A stretch of 64,000 bases of DNA from Cristatella mucedo. Lineage: Eukaryota; Bryozoa; Phylactolaemata; Cristatellidae. Made by a program: the position numbers and the translations under genes. Where the stretch lies: the NCBI GenBank assembly GCA_009760855.2, contig WPIO01000012.1, forward strand, positions 5,354,501 to 5,418,500, given 5' to 3'. Numbering within the stretch: the first letter of the stretch is position 1; the number at the start of each line of letters is the position of its first letter. Below are positions 11,450 to 22,527 of the stretch, one piece after another. The notes below the pieces were generated by a model, which saw only the letters and a list, made by a program, of their open reading frames with translations, was not told the DNA's origin and made no database searches.

Positions 11450-12440
11450 CTGCAACCATGCAGCAAGGCGCAAATTCAAGGCATCCATAAGAATATGGTC
11501 CCAGCATTATGATCTCTGTTTGCAACGGTCGATTGGGTGACGACAGCAACCGAACACTGGACAGGTTGGCCGTAGGTACCTACTAGATCGAACTACCCTT
11601 CCCGCCCTTCGTCCACTGTGATGCGAAGCACACATGACAATCTTTTTCGTTCAATAACACTGCACATTAGCATGCACAACGAAGCAGCATTTACTAGCAG
11701 TGCATTGATGTTCAAGCGATTGGTTCTACTCTAATTGGTTTGAATTTTATATACAGAGGTTTCCTTAAAAAACGGGTGGATGTTGGCTCAAAAACAAGAC
11801 AATCCGTGAACTGTGGAAGGCTTTACAGGCCATGCAACGTTTTAAAACGTCCACAGAAAAGTATACTTTTTCCAATGAATCTATTTAATTTGGTCTCGAT
11901 AATTAGTTTTGTTGTCGTTGGCACACAAGACTTATTCCAATGGCCATCACATGACGATCGGCTCGACTATCATTCCGTACAACTGAAGTTAGATTGCAAG
12001 AAAGAAAAACGAACCTTTTCTTGAGACAGCGATTCCGTGTTTTTTATCAGGGATCGCAATCGTGAAAAACCGCATTTTTAGACTGCAGTCTCTGAGCAAC
12101 GCTCTCAACCGATCTCAAATGCTTGACGACTGTGCTGGCACCCAAAGCATAGGACTCACACCTGAGAGAGGTAGCAAAATAACCAACTTGACCTAATATC
12201 AGTTGAAAAGAAGCTAAACTCCACAAATTCAAAATGGCTTCGTTCTTGTGAATTTTTTTATCCTCCATGATGGTGGGCATGTTTTCTTGACTTTCTTCCT
12301 GCCAAACACATCAAGTACATAAAAAGAGATGCAGTTCTCTTATGATGCTATACAGCGTTATATTATATCCTCGGGTTTACACGATTTGGACATCCTACCT
12401 TTCGACAAGAAATAATAGTTGCATGCTTAATGACTTGATG

Positions 12441-13814
12441 CCACATAATGGGCATGTGAAGAGGAGGTAACCCAAATTGCCTCGAAGGTCTACCTTGTAT
12501 GTGAGTTTGCAGTTCCAATGGTGATTTATGCTAATACAAAGACGAATAAATTAAAGGATGGTAGCGGATGGAATAGACTTGAGTAGGTTCGATCAATCTA
12601 GACCAGACAATATGTGCACAAGCATTTGGTCAACAAGTCGGCAAATTTGGCTCTACCTACCCAGTTAGGTATTATCGATACTGGCAATCTGGACAGTATG
12701 ATCCTTAGGAACTATGTAGCTAAGTGGGACAAGCTTGCCACGGTAGGTAGCTAACTTTTCTAGTAGGCCTCCCTATGGCATCGGGCGTGCTGCTATTCCA
12801 CAGCACAGCAACAGATTCAGATACAAAGAGCATGGCCTGAGCGAAATGAAGTCCTAGACTCACTTTGAATTTTCCTATTATAACCAGCTGTCACAGCACT
12901 ACGATTAGTTTTGGTAGATTCACTAATCGTAGAAGTCCGTGTTCTGCCACAATTGATGCACAACAGACCTATGTGAACCAGATGTCCATATGCAACAGTC
13001 GGATACAGCAGACTGTGACTTATGTAGTAAGAGGAACACCTGTGCCTAAGCAATTAATGCACTGTGTGTGTAAAAAGCTATAAAGAAAGATGTCATGGAG
13101 TTTGGGTATTTAATATGGAAACGTTTAAAGACCAACAAGTTTACATTTTTAGGCATTCGCTATTTTAGCCTTTTACACGAGCTTTCTTATGTCTGGCCAG
13201 GCGCTGTGGTCATGGGGTTCCTAACTATCGACCACAGGCCGGTATCCTCCAGATTCTTGGGGCTCGAGCTTAAGCAGGCTTAAGATTTCGTTGCCAGACA
13301 GTATATTAAGAGAAAAATATCAGGCATGGCATGAGATGTGACCAAAAACCCAAGAAGTAGCACGGACTCTTAACGTCTGCCGTAAAGCAGTGAGCTACAT
13401 TAATAAATGGCTTATTTAAACTCATCACGGTGTGGCCTGTCGACTGCACTCATATCGGCCTAAGAAGACAACCCGCAAAATTACATTCATGTGAAGGTTC
13501 TGGCTCATCGACGACGTTGCATAACGTCGGGAGCTGCTTCACTTGCTGGCGAGCACGACCATAATCATAGAGAAAGTACACTGGAGGTTTGCTGAGAATG
13601 GTATATTGACAAGGGTTACCAAATGCAAGCCTTTGCTTAAGAGATCGGTTCCGATTTTTAGTTCACTGTTGGCTGGATACAGAAGCCTAGTTCATCTCGT
13701 CTTCTGCTCCTCTACAAATGTTCATTGTTTGCTGTTGAGTAAGATTTAGGACTCGCCGGTCTATAAAATTCGACTCTGACTTGTAGACATGATCCTGAGT
13801 CCAATCTGAATAAT
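12441..13814. other. M1-specific intron-like sequence
   Basis: Not present in M2. AT-rich sequence with short uninformative frames; no domain, RNA gene or splice-bounded exon recognised. Confidence 0.4.
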
Positions 13815-14000
13815 AATATTAATATCATTGCACTTGATAAAATGCCCCCTGAGAACTCAATCTCTCTCTAGGTGCTTTACTTTTCCTACAAAGGGAAATG
13901 CAATTGAATGGTGAGTAATAGCATTCTTGATAAACAAACAAAATGAATAACATGGTTAGGGGTGACATGACCCTGTGCATGCCACCCCTAACCAAGAGCC
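13815..14000 (-). mobile_element. LINE 3' end fragment
   Basis: On the minus strand it has the tail 'gtaaagcacctagagagaga', then 'gagttctcagggggcatttt' and an AT-rich end, preceded by the typical 'gcatgtcacccctaacc' 3' UTR motif. It lies in the intron just downstream of a macro exon. Confidence 0.65.
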
Positions 14001-14031
14001 GTGTCCTGTTAAGTTCCGTTCCAAATCTTAC

Positions 14032-14259
14032 CTGATCGGCATGCATTGAGGAATTCAAGGGGCATGAAGCCAGGACGATGTTTGCACATCGTAAGTTGCA
14101 CTGTTCAGGGACCTCGAGAGCCATCGTCTGTCCTTCAGCCAAGTAATTAACTTCTACGGGGCTCAGCAGCGGAATGCCGATAGTAGACTGCAGGCGGTAC
14201 GTGTAGAAGTCACACGTAAAGTCAAGGTGGCAGTTTGTCACCAAGACATACACGTCTGC
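14032..14259 (-). CDS. Macro domain N-terminal half exon, copy M1 (open)
   Basis: A clean 228-nt exon (76 codons, phase 0 at both ends) runs from an acceptor, ACCTGCTGCAG|GCAGAC, to a donor, GATCAG|GTAAGA. The product begins ADVYVLVTNCHLDF and ends MALEVPEQCNLRCANIVLAS plus CPLNSSMHADQ. The opening strand matches the macro-domain 'DV-VLVN-A' position. The 'EGQTM-L-VPE-CNL-CANIVLA-CP' part matches 'G-A--T-G-nLpck-IIHa-gP'. The canonical Asn-Ala-Ala-Asn and the GGV loop are replaced, so ADP-ribose binding may be altered. Splicing to 11243-11449 would complete one macro domain. M2 lacks this exon. Called from splice borders plus pattern, not alignment. Confidence 0.6.
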
Positions 14260-14959
14260 CTGCAGCAGGTAAACATGTAAACATGCCTCCGTGTTCGATA
14301 AAAAGTTAATGTTGCTAACTTAACAAGCAGGAGAAATGAAATGTTGGATGCTGCTGATTACCTCCTGATCGGGCAAATTGATGCAACGAACGTGGGCAGA
14401 CATGGCCATGTTCGATTTCTGATTTCCAACTATGTGACTCGATGCACAGCCTAAATCGTGGAAAGGCAACAACAAATCTATCTGACTGCACGGTTAACCA
14501 AAAGCATCATCATCATCGGGCCTCTCGTGCAGGCCATTTCGGGTATACAGGAACTCATTTTCGCTCACCGCCTGCATCGGGCTGTGTTGATCTCTGTCTC
14601 GGCCACTAGGTCTCTCACTCACTCCCAACGTTTCCAACTCTCCTTCACACTCCCTCAGCTCCAATTGATACACAGTTAAGAGTAGGCGATCCCAAACCCT
14701 GACCACCAACAGATACACAATTAACATTTGCCGATCACTTCCACTGCTTGTGAAGTTCATAGGTAACTTCGACACAAAATGTATCAGCAGGATTAAAACA
14801 CCTGTGCCGGCTAAAGTAACACTAACCTCCAAGTTGGAATTCAAGAAAACAAAAAAAAGCTTTCTGCTTTACTGCTGGCAGTGCACAGTGCAGCCAAGCA
14901 GCTCTATCCTTCAGAACAGAGCAGTACAGCAGGGCATGCATGACACCGGAAGGAGTGCC
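14260..14959. other. Intron-like gap in copy M1
   Basis: Separates the macro exon from the Ala-rich end of the KH-like exon on the minus strand. A minus-strand stretch near 14790-14845 (NLEVSVTLAGTG before a possible donor) could be a tiny exon, but nothing decides it. Confidence 0.35.
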
Positions 14960-16305
14960 ACTCAACCTGCAGGAGCTAATGCAGATCCAGAGGCAGCTGA
15001 TGCAGCTCTTGAAAGTATCCTCAATGGCAGACCTGCCCGATGAACTGTTGCTGCAGCTGTTGTTGCAATAGGAGCTGCTGCAGCAGCTGCTTCGGTAGGA
15101 GCTGCTGCTGTGGTAGCAGGCCCGGCTGCTGTGGTAGCAGCCCCAGCTTCTGCAGTAGCCGACTGTAAAACTCCAGGAGCAAGCCGTGATGGTAGATCGT
15201 ACGAAATGACTGTCTCGGTGTCCTCCTCAATGCTGGTTATGTCACACGCACCCCTGGAACTGCTGAAGTAGGCCAAAGCACCAGGCATACCCAAGATGCA
15301 CTCCTGCACCACCAGGCTATCGAGATTCAGCCACTCGACCAGCCTCGTCTTTGCTTTTGCTGCTTTTCCATCGCTGCCCTCGATGAGGATCACACCGAAA
15401 CCTTTTGAGCCCATGCCACCACAGCTGATGCAGCAGCCCGAGCCACTGCTCGGATCGAGCTGAGGGAAGCGAACGCAGCAACTCTCTGCCGCAAACTGCT
15501 TCTCTAGCAGCCGAAGTGTGGAAGCGCCACCACATCGTTCTGCCAGCGTGCCTGCAGCGGGTCCACGTCAAGCACGTGCTCGAAGGGCAGCCGCAGCAGG
15601 AACTGCTGCAGCTCGTGTTCAATGGTGACGGCCGACGATTGCTGGCATGCGAACAGAAGCTGCTGCTTGTTGCCAGCAGCCTCCACCCGGTCGCCAAGTG
15701 AGAAGATTGCAAAGTGGCGGCTCTTCACTTGGGTGAGGAAGGACGTCCAGGCTTCCGGCCTGCCCCTCCCAGTTGTGAGGCAGAGAGAGTGAGCCCTGCA
15801 CAAACTCACCTCTAATTGCTGCCAGTGCCAGTTCGGCCGACGTCGAGTCGAGGCTGAGCGTCGTCAGAGTGCTGTCAGGCACTACTTGTACGGTCCAGGT
15901 ATCTTTTCCAGTGAGTCCTCCCTCGCTCAGCAGCTGATTGATTCGGGCACGTATGCTGGGCCCGGTCGAGCCGGGCGACAGCAGGTTGAACACCAGCCGA
16001 CTGAGGTGAGCCCTGCGACTGTGAACCCCACTCTCGCCAATGCTGATTACAAATGCTTCCACTCGATCAATCACACCTGCTGAGCGCCCAACCGGCAGGG
16101 CTGCTGAGCGCCCACCCGGCAGGGCTGCTGGCACTTCAATCGAAGCAGTGGGCCCGTAAACATTGACCATGCCGGCCGACATGGCTTACAGCTCAGAAAC
16201 AGCTTGTAGCAGCACCTAAACCACCGATGCACTGCCGCTGTCACTTGCAGGGTCGCCGGCGCTGCCTGAGACCGGCAGTTGTTGCTGTCCTGACCACACA
16301 AAGAG
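14960..16305 (-). pseudogene. Large KH/RRM-like exon, copy M1, truncated and frameshifted
   Basis: The minus strand encodes, across three frames, GVIDRVEAFV, HLSRLVFNLLSPGST, LDSTSAELALAAIRGEFVQG, GDRVEAAGNKQQLLFACQQ, HELQQFLLRLPFEHVLD, then VILIEGSDGKAAKAKTRLVE and WLNLDSLVVQECILG. Such repeated 'strand - G-S-x-x-x-v-x-x-A/K - helix' units suit the KH/RRM-like array of PARP14. After that comes an Ala/Gln-rich tail (14962-15190; GCA/CAG repeats). Compared with M2 there is an 8-bp deletion near 15740-15748 and a 1-bp deletion near 15540; both shift the frame. The 5' part (N-terminal and Ser-rich region) is missing because LINE fragments begin at about 16306. Non-functional in this form. Confidence 0.7.
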
Positions 16306-16620
16306 AAAGTGACAAGCATAGCAGAGCCAGGAGAGCGAGTGCCACAGTCTACGACCTCCAGAGCTCAAGCTTCTGTCGCCAACAGTCTTTAAGCGGAGGA
16401 ATGGAACAGCTAATTTATTGTCCTCACAGGACCTGAGGGTGCGAAGAGGCTGAAACTGGTGCAGCAGGTCAGCAAGGTATGGCAGAGCTAAGCCATGGCT
16501 GGCCTTGTGGGTCAGTGTAAGAACACATTCCACGATGCGACGAAAGAAATCCTGATCGAAAAGCTTCTTTTTTATTGCATATGACAGCACACTCTGTGAC
16601 AATTGCATTAAAAAATTGCC
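16306..16620 (-). mobile_element. LINE reverse-transcriptase C-terminal fragment (second family)
   Basis: The minus strand encodes HKASHGLALPYLADLLHQFQ, then LRSCEDNKLAVPFLRLKTVG and DRSLSSGGRRLWHSLS, the usual 'KalhGlaP-YL-dLL ... L-VP--rlkt-GdRaFs---prLWNsLP' ending of non-LTR retrotransposon ORF2. It is more conserved, and of a different type, than the abutting plus-strand element. It fuses directly to macroPARP-like coding sequence at about 16306, so it probably inserted into the exon. Confidence 0.75.
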
Positions 16621-16621
16621 A

Positions 16622-17910
16622 AGCACAATCTAGGCTTTCACTTCTATGCGGATGACACTCAGTTATACCTTTGCTTTGATCCTTCCCAGCCTTCGAGCAC
16701 CTCAAATTCTCTCAACTCACTTGCTTCATGCATTGATGACATCTGCACATGGATGGCAGCAAATTTTCTAAAACTAAACGATGACAAAACTAACTTACTA
16801 GTTATGGGCAAACCCAGTGTGATTCAGAGATTGGAAAGGCTGACTTTCAAAATTGGCTCAGCCAGCATATCTCCTGTCGAATCAGCTCGAAATCTAGGTG
16901 TCATATTTCAAAGCGATCTCTCGTTAGACGACCACATCAGCTCCACAGTCAAATCAGCCTATTTTTTCAGCTTCATAACATTGCTAAAATTAGGGCTTGT
17001 TTAGATATGGATACCACGTCCAAGTTGGTTCATGCATTCGTGACATCCAGTCTCGACTTCTGCAACTCACTGCTCGCTGGCCTACCAGCATGTGCGATCA
17101 GGCGATTGCAGGTGGTGCAAAACTCCGCAGCTAGGCTTGTCTGTCGTGAGCGTCGCAGTTGCCACATTACTCCACTTCTCGCCGACCTGCACTGGCTACC
17201 AGTCAAGCAACGGATTGACTTTAAGGTATTGTCGCTCACTTTTAGGTCTCTTCATTCTATGGCTTTAGCCTATCTTTCAGATATACTACCCCATCAGGCC
17301 AAGCATCGTACCACCTGCTTTTCGGAATCCAACAGTCTGGAAATACCTCGTACAAACCTTAAATCCTTTGGAGACCCTGCATTTAGCTCGTATGCTCCCA
17401 AAACCTGGAAGTCCCTCCCGACCTGCGTCAGAACATCACCTGACCTGACCACATTTAAAAGGAACCGTGATGGCACACTAGGTAAGGCGGTTTCTTTCAC
17501 GATCTTGGTCCCGAGGTCGTGGGTTCGATTCCTGCCGTTCACTGCAAGCGGTGGTGATAGCCGTAAAGGCTCTTATGTCGCTATACAAAAAGAGGCTGTT
17601 TAATCAGCTAGGATTTATTTTAATTATTTATTTAACCTAAAAAGACACCTATTTAAGACAGCATTTAGTGGGTCCCTGTGATTCGTCCTTGATGTGCTTA
17701 TGCGTGCTTACACTGTGGATGCTGCCACTAACCACATTTGCATGCTGATCCTGTGCATGTCCCCCTAACTCATTTTGTTTGTTTTTCAAGCATGATTTCA
17801 CTTACTATTCAATTGTACATCACTTTGCAGCAAATGTAAAGCGCCTAGAAAGAGATTAAGTTATCTGAGGGCGCTTTATCAAGTGCAATATTATTATTAT
17901 TATAAAAAAA
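16622..17910 (+). mobile_element. L2/CR1-like LINE, 5'-truncated, with 3' tail
   Basis: It starts inside the reverse transcriptase at '[13 protein letters not shown]' (first residues in a broken frame) and continues with WMAANFLKLNDDKTNLLVMG, SARNLGVIFQSDLSLDDHIS and SLDFCNSLLAGLPACAIRRL, then the HITPLLADLHWLPVKQRIDF region and the C-terminus. It closes with 'gcgcctagaaagagattaag', 'tctgagggcgctttatcaag' and ATT repeats. YADD is the catalytic motif of the reverse transcriptase. Frame breaks and a SINE at 17468-17628 show it is dead. Confidence 0.9.
17468..17628 (+). mobile_element. tRNA-derived SINE inserted in a LINE
   Basis: The best-preserved family member here: head 'tggcacactaggtaaggcgg' (A-box-like), a long variable arm, B-box-like 'gggttcgattcc', body 'ggtggtgatagccgtaaagg', 'tcgctatacaaaaagaggct' and the end 'gtttaatcagctagga'. 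It interrupts the LINE between 'aaaaggaacc' and 'taaaaagacacc', which are contiguous in the LINE copy at 42390, so it is younger than the LINE. The long variable arm suggests a class II tRNA (Ser/Leu-like) ancestor; that is inference. Confidence 0.88.
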
Positions 17911-18264
17911 TCACTTGCATTGGCACGGCCATTCTCGTGCAATGCTCTGCAATCGACTGCAGCAGCCCGGGCCAATACCGCAATCCACTTTAATCCTCCT
18001 CATAAAAAATCGAAATACATTAAGCCGAGCTCCAGTTTGTATTGCATATTAAAGTGCACCGTACTGTGTGCACAACTTCGTAAAATAAAAAGAAATGTGC
18101 AACCTTGCACTGTGACAATGGATGGCAATCGCCTGAAATGACCTTGAAAACTACTGCAATTCACTCTAATCCACTGCAAATCATCCTCAAATCACTATTG
18201 GGAAGCTCTAATTGACATTGAATATAGGACTAGACTCAGTTCAAAGTGCACCTAGAAAATTTTG

Positions 18265-18560
18265 TTTCCAGTTTTATGAAAAAGCAAACGGTACACTCTA
18301 AATTCCTGGAACCAACACCCAATCGACGTCATATGAACCCCTTGACTTGACATTTAAAATGAAGTTAAAAACCCACGTGCTCCTCACAGCATTTGTTGAG
18401 GTCGTGGGATTTTACCTGTGCGTGCTAATGCTGTGCATGTCTTACTAACCACATTGACATACCTCCTATACAGCGTATGTAGACGACCAAGAAAGAGATT
18501 TAGTTCTCAGTGCATGAGACACATGTATCCATATTATTATCATCATCATTATTTAAGCAT
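18265..18560 (+). mobile_element. LINE 3' fragment
   Basis: It carries the C-terminal remnant pattern ('tggaacc...aatgaagttaaaaac', LKTH-like) and a 3' tail with 'aagaaagagatttagttctc' and ATT/ATC repeats. A matching copy is at 39165-39460 in the related block, so this insertion predates the M1/M2 duplication. 17911-18264 is anonymous. Confidence 0.7.
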
Positions 18561-18824
18561 TCGTAAGCCACCTGAGATTACTATGCCTAGCTGCTGCCAC
18601 ACAGAGGCAGTAGCTGCAGGGATGTGCACGACTAGCAGTGTTCGATACGATGCTGAGCCTCTCCTACACGACAACAAGACTGAATAAGGCATGACAGTCT
18701 GCTCTCAAAAACGAAACTGCACCTGTGGTAGCTCTTCATAGCTAGCTTGGCTATAAAAAACAGTTAAATTGGAGCTGCTGCCACCTTGACAATACTATTA
18801 CTTTGCTTAACTGCTCTGCCTTAC

Positions 18825-19037
18825 CTTGCTGCAAGCTGCCACTCGTGCTGGGAAGTGAAGCAGTGCCTACAGTAGCATTATTAAGGTTGCCGATTGCCTC
18901 GTCGAAGGTCCGCTTAGGCGGCCGAGCCGTTCTACCATGGTGGCCGTGGGCAGGCTCTACTTGACTGGACGGCCCAGCTACCGGCAAATCGCGTTTATTC
19001 GCATTGCTGCCTTGCTGATCGTCCGGATCGGCGATTC
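18825..19037 (-). CDS. Linker exon E1 of macroPARP-like gene M1 (open)
   Basis: A 213-nt exon lies between TGCCTCACAG|GAATCG and CAGCAAG|GTAAGG, with phase 1 at both ends and a fully open frame. The product includes IADPDDQQGSNANKRDLPVA, GPSSQVEPAHGHHG, ARPPKRTFDEAIGNLNN and TASLPSTSGSLQQ. It is hydrophilic, low in complexity and probably a disordered linker with a short helix. Three other copies exist (39725-39943, 40813-41012 and 25429-25627), which supports a real exon. Its place before the N-terminal/KH exon follows from order on the minus strand. Function unknown. Confidence 0.62.
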
Positions 19038-19059
19038 CTGTGAGGCAAATGCACATAAG

Positions 19060-19445
19060 AAAATATATGTCATTATTTCAATGTCATGATTTCAAAGTGC
19101 TACTTATCAACCGTGTGGCTAAGGGCGCTAAGCAGCTGCCTAAAACTGCAGGAAGAACTCGGACACGTAGAAATACACCCGATACCATTCAGTTTTACTG
19201 ATCTGCTGTCGCGACACTTCAGGAAAGATGACATTATGGTAATATGCATATATGATTCAACTTCAGGTTATTCAAGTGACCACTCACACGAGTGATATTC
19301 ACATTACTCATATTCAAATGACCACACACACTTCGGCTAGTTGCTCACTCGGGCTGCTTGCTCCTTTTTGAGTGCAGTGCAATGCATTGGCATTGGCAAA
19401 GCCAAAAGTCAGCCAGCTTAGTTATGACTGGCTACAGTTCGGCCG
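19060..19445 (-). repeat. Inverted copy of the A-block intron
   Basis: Reverse complement similarity to 3820-4200 and 22790-23370, for example 'gcagctgcttagcgccctta' and the paired 'gtcacttgaata' elements. 41040-41200 repeats the first part. Similarity ends near 19445, just before a SINE, so M1 is cut off before it reaches a 5' exon. Confidence 0.75.
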
Positions 19446-19489
19446 GTCGTCAAAAAATTACAGCTCGTAGAGCAGCATGAATACTAGAT

Positions 19490-19595
19490 TAACGATCCTT
19501 AATGGCCACTGCAAGCGGTGGCGATATAGGCTCTTCGTCGCTATACAAAAAGAGGCTGTTAAATTAGCTAGCATTATTTTACCCGAAGACTGTGT
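19490..19595 (+). mobile_element. 5'-truncated SINE
   Basis: Contains only the body and end of the SINE family ('gcaagcggtggcgatatagg', 'tcgctatacaaaaagaggct', 'gttaaattagctagca'); the tRNA head is missing. 19596-19939 shows no recognisable gene. Confidence 0.7.
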
Positions 19596-19939
19596 AAGGC
19601 TTGACAGCAGTATTTGTTTGCAGTTATTCGTCATTACGGAGCACATCTACTACTCACAACATAGGCTGTGTTCCGTGTAATCACTTTTTTCTCAACTAAT
19701 GCAGCGTTCAACTGCTTTGCGCAGCAGCTGTTCGGTTCTTCAATGTGGCACGTCAGTTTGTGGAGGTATTATGTTCCATCTCCAAGAGCAGGAGCCTAAA
19801 TCATGTCTGATCTCTGGCCATAATGCTCGTGTTTTTGTAGTTCGTGTTTTCTTGAACAGGGAGCCGTTTGTGCTTGTGGGCCCATTTCAGTTTGCATTTT
19901 TGTTCTTTTCGGTTCACTTTTCGAATTGCAAAGGCTGTA

Positions 19940-20930
19940 GATTGTTTGTAGATTGATTTATAATAGATTAGATTGTAGATTGTTGGCTGATCGTTGTTGA
20001 TTCATTTATTCACTGCAGGCATGCGTTTTGGCCACGGAGTATACTTCGCGAGGTCGGCCAGCTACTCGGCTCAACCAATATTTTCGGTTCCTGACGAAGA
20101 TGGTATCAAGTAGTTTCTTTATAGCTACGTCCTGGTCGGCGACTTTGAGCAAGGGCACTCGAATGTCCGTGTTACGAACTTTAAGCCAGGCAATCGGCTT
20201 GTCTGCTTTGATACCACCGTGGACTGCATCCACTTCCCTTCAATTTTCGTCGTGTACTACGACGCTCAGGCTAATCCTGCATTTGTCATTATGTTCCGAT
20301 AGAGCACGAATAAGCCTGGCAATGAGCATGAGTCCAACAAAGATTTTGGATGCAGACCCAATCATGAGCCGAGTTGCATTCGCTCAGCATATTTAAACGA
20401 TCTTTCTACCTGCTTTGTCTCAGCTGTTTTAATATATTGTGTAAACATTTTTTCTTGTCGACTTCTTAACTGCTTTGATTGTGATTGTGGCGATTTCTAT
20501 AGATCCCAAAGACGGTCCAAGCAGGCTTGGTCTGTGATACAGCTCCAGCCTTACTGGTTGGTGTGCAGGTTCACAGGAATGGTATATAGTGGGAGACATA
20601 TTACCTCTTGTCCACAGCTTGGCTTGTGGGCACCTTTTGAGGTACCAGAAAAGCAGCCTTAGACCTATTGTGAACAATGTGGCAACTCCCAGTCTATTTC
20701 TCAAGACTTGTTTCCTCATAAAATAGTATCATCAGCATCGCTACTAGAACAAGTCTCGATGTATTGAGGAAACCCCAATTAAGACAACCCTGAATGCTGA
20801 CCTGTGTGATTCCTTGTCTACGTGTTTATAAAGCATACACCTAAGAGCTTATTGGTTATCATAGCTATCAAGACAAAGTGTTTGACCAAGAGCCAATGTA
20901 AGCGAAGCCGTCGTACTTTATGTCGTGGCT
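19940..20930 (+). repeat. Segmental duplication J1 (partner J2, 55440-56400)
   Basis: Direct similarity that includes ART exon 2 and about 600 bp after its stop codon, presumably 3' UTR and flank. Directly after J1 comes block A2; after J2 comes unrelated sequence. Confidence 0.85.
20019..20302 (+). pseudogene. ART (PARP catalytic) exon 2, copy with in-frame TAG
   Basis: A 284-nt last exon follows the acceptor CACTGCAG, starts with two codon bases (phase 1) and ends at TAG (20300-20302). The product is [19 protein letters not shown], then after a TAG at 20111-20113, FLYSYVLVGDFEQGHSN, CFDTTVDCIHFPSIFVVYYD and AQANPAFVIMFR. This is the classic C-terminal half of a PARP14-type catalytic domain: G-x-GVYFA with the second catalytic Tyr, the V-GD-x-x-G-x-S acceptor-loop neighbourhood, and D-x-x-VD-----PSIFVV--D-QA-P. 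The residue at the PARP1 Glu988 position appears to be Ile, as in mono-ADP-ribosylating PARPs. The TAG and the lack of a nearby exon 1 make it a pseudogene unless the base is an assembly error. Confidence 0.85.
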
Positions 20931-22396
20931 TGGTGGATTGTATTGTCACCCCAGCCGTAAATGTGTCAGTTTATTAGTTCTGTTTCGAGGTAACCTATTA
21001 GCATCGAGTGAATGGAGAGCCAGATTCTGCTGTCTGTAGTGAGACGATTTGTGAAATGGGGAGGTGAAGGAAAATCTCCAGAACATGTTTTCACGGTAAA
21101 TCTGAAGTGTATAGCATCGTACTAGCCAACATACAAGCAGTACCTGTTGAACCTGAAATTCGCAGCAAGGATCGTTCTCGTGCATACATGGAGCCAGCCA
21201 GTCGGGCAGACAGTATGCTGGCTGAGGAATCACGTGATGACGTTGTCACTACAACATTTTCATTTACTAGCAACGCAGACGAACATGTTGGCACAAGAAA
21301 TTCCCTGAAACTTTTATTTAATTATATTTTATAATCATTTACTTTCGATGCCGTGAGGTTATGCCAGTATTTGGGGTATTGAATTTAAATGCTTCAGGTG
21401 TGTGCCGGCACCCTAAAGAGTCACGTTGCTATTAGTGGTCTGAGGAAACTTATAGCTATGACTGGCTACGAAGCCAAGCACCGAAATTAGTAGTATTTGC
21501 AACTGGACAGATGTAGCGCTAGTGGACAGGTTTAGCGCCCAGATTGAGAGGAACTTGTTTGTAGCAGGCACTAACATCAGAAAGTGGTATGCCTAACAGT
21601 ATCGACCATGTGGCCTATTGAATAGCTCCGAGTGTTGCTGATAATCATACTGATTACAGAGCTGTCGCTGATATTTATATTTGATGCTACATTATGTAGT
21701 AGGTGCTAAAATTGCAGTGAGGCAATGCCAGTATCCTGCATGGTGCGATTATTCCGCTCAGCCGGTGAGTTAGGGAGTGGCAGAGGTCATAGGTCATCTA
21801 TTAGGGGCAGCCGGTGAGGTGCTGATTACGCCGGTTTTCCTCCTTGTTCGACTAGTCGTCGCAGGTGCACGTACGTCGTATCGCCGCCATAGTTGCTGTG
21901 CTGAAATCGTCAACCAGACGCTCTTCAGATTCGTCGATTCAAAATTTGATTTTAAGTGATGAGAAAGTATCGTTTAGCAAGGTAATTCATTGTGTGAATG
22001 AATCGCAGTCACCATTGTTGCCGGCAATGCATTCGGCTTTAACTCTTAACCGGTAATATCCCAAATCCACTTATCTATTCTCGTGTAACTTTCCTGAGAA
22101 TTTCCACGTGATTTTTAATTCTAGTTGTATACTGTGAAGTAGAAAAACGTGCGTAGGGTTTTATGGGTTAACCTTTTCAAGACGCAGAGAGCATGCGTTT
22201 AGAGTTCATGCTGGTGTGGGGCATACTACTACATCCAGACTCAATATTTTTAGCAGAGAGCCTGTATTGTAATTGATATTTTCTACCTGTAGACAAAAAA
22301 GGAGCTTGTTTTGCCATCCACTTCAGGCTGTGCTGTTCACGATGGATTTGATGGATAGATGGATTTGTGCCGTGATTTGTGCCATTTTTTGGGCAG

Positions 22397-22527
22397 GCAC
22401 TAAGTCAACCACTCTTGACTGTAATTTCTGCCACTGGAACGTGGGTCAATTTGTGCCAACTCCAACTGACAACTGCGAGCAGTCCAGATTTAGACGGTCT
22501 CGAACTGTGCTTTAACCATGGACTCAG
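22397..22527 (+). CDS. Candidate 5' exon with start codon, copy in A2
   Basis: Same 131-nt structure as 3451-3581, with a few substitutions: AG at 22395-22396, TTTAACCATGG start context with ATG at 22518, GAC TCA G and the donor G|GTAAGG at 22527. The next plus-strand exon candidates are X (25027, two codon bases first) and E (25429), so a spliced 5' part of a macroPARP-like gene can be drawn here with matching phase. The conserved frame upstream of the ATG (AGTKSTTLDCNFCHWNVGQF...) ends in TAA just before it and would be leader sequence. Assignment is inferential. Confidence 0.5.

Larger units (their letters stand above)
8428..12440 (-). repeat. Segmental duplication B1 (partner B2, 32485-36488)
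   Basis: The closest pair in the window: long runs are identical, and a 96-codon chance frame (9639-9929) is the same in both copies. The offset is about 24.05 kb. The block carries two minus-strand macroPARP-like exons (8505-8668 and 11243-11449) and their intron. The similarity ends at about 12440 / 36488, where M1 and M2 carry different macro-domain exons. Confidence 0.92.

Noticed and set aside
10964-11512. 182-codon plus-strand open frame (and its twin at 35068-35559)
   Set aside because: It is antisense to the macro-domain exon and its flanks. The minus strand shows the domain pattern and splice borders, and the twin exists only because B1/B2 is a recent copy.
13095-13749. Plus-strand frames of 62-68 codons
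   Set aside because: Low complexity, not duplicated, no splice signals or homology; chance frames.
20019-20302. Selenocysteine or programmed readthrough at the ART exon TAG
   Set aside because: TAG is not the selenocysteine codon, and the intact paralogue has CGG there. Simple pseudogenisation is enough.
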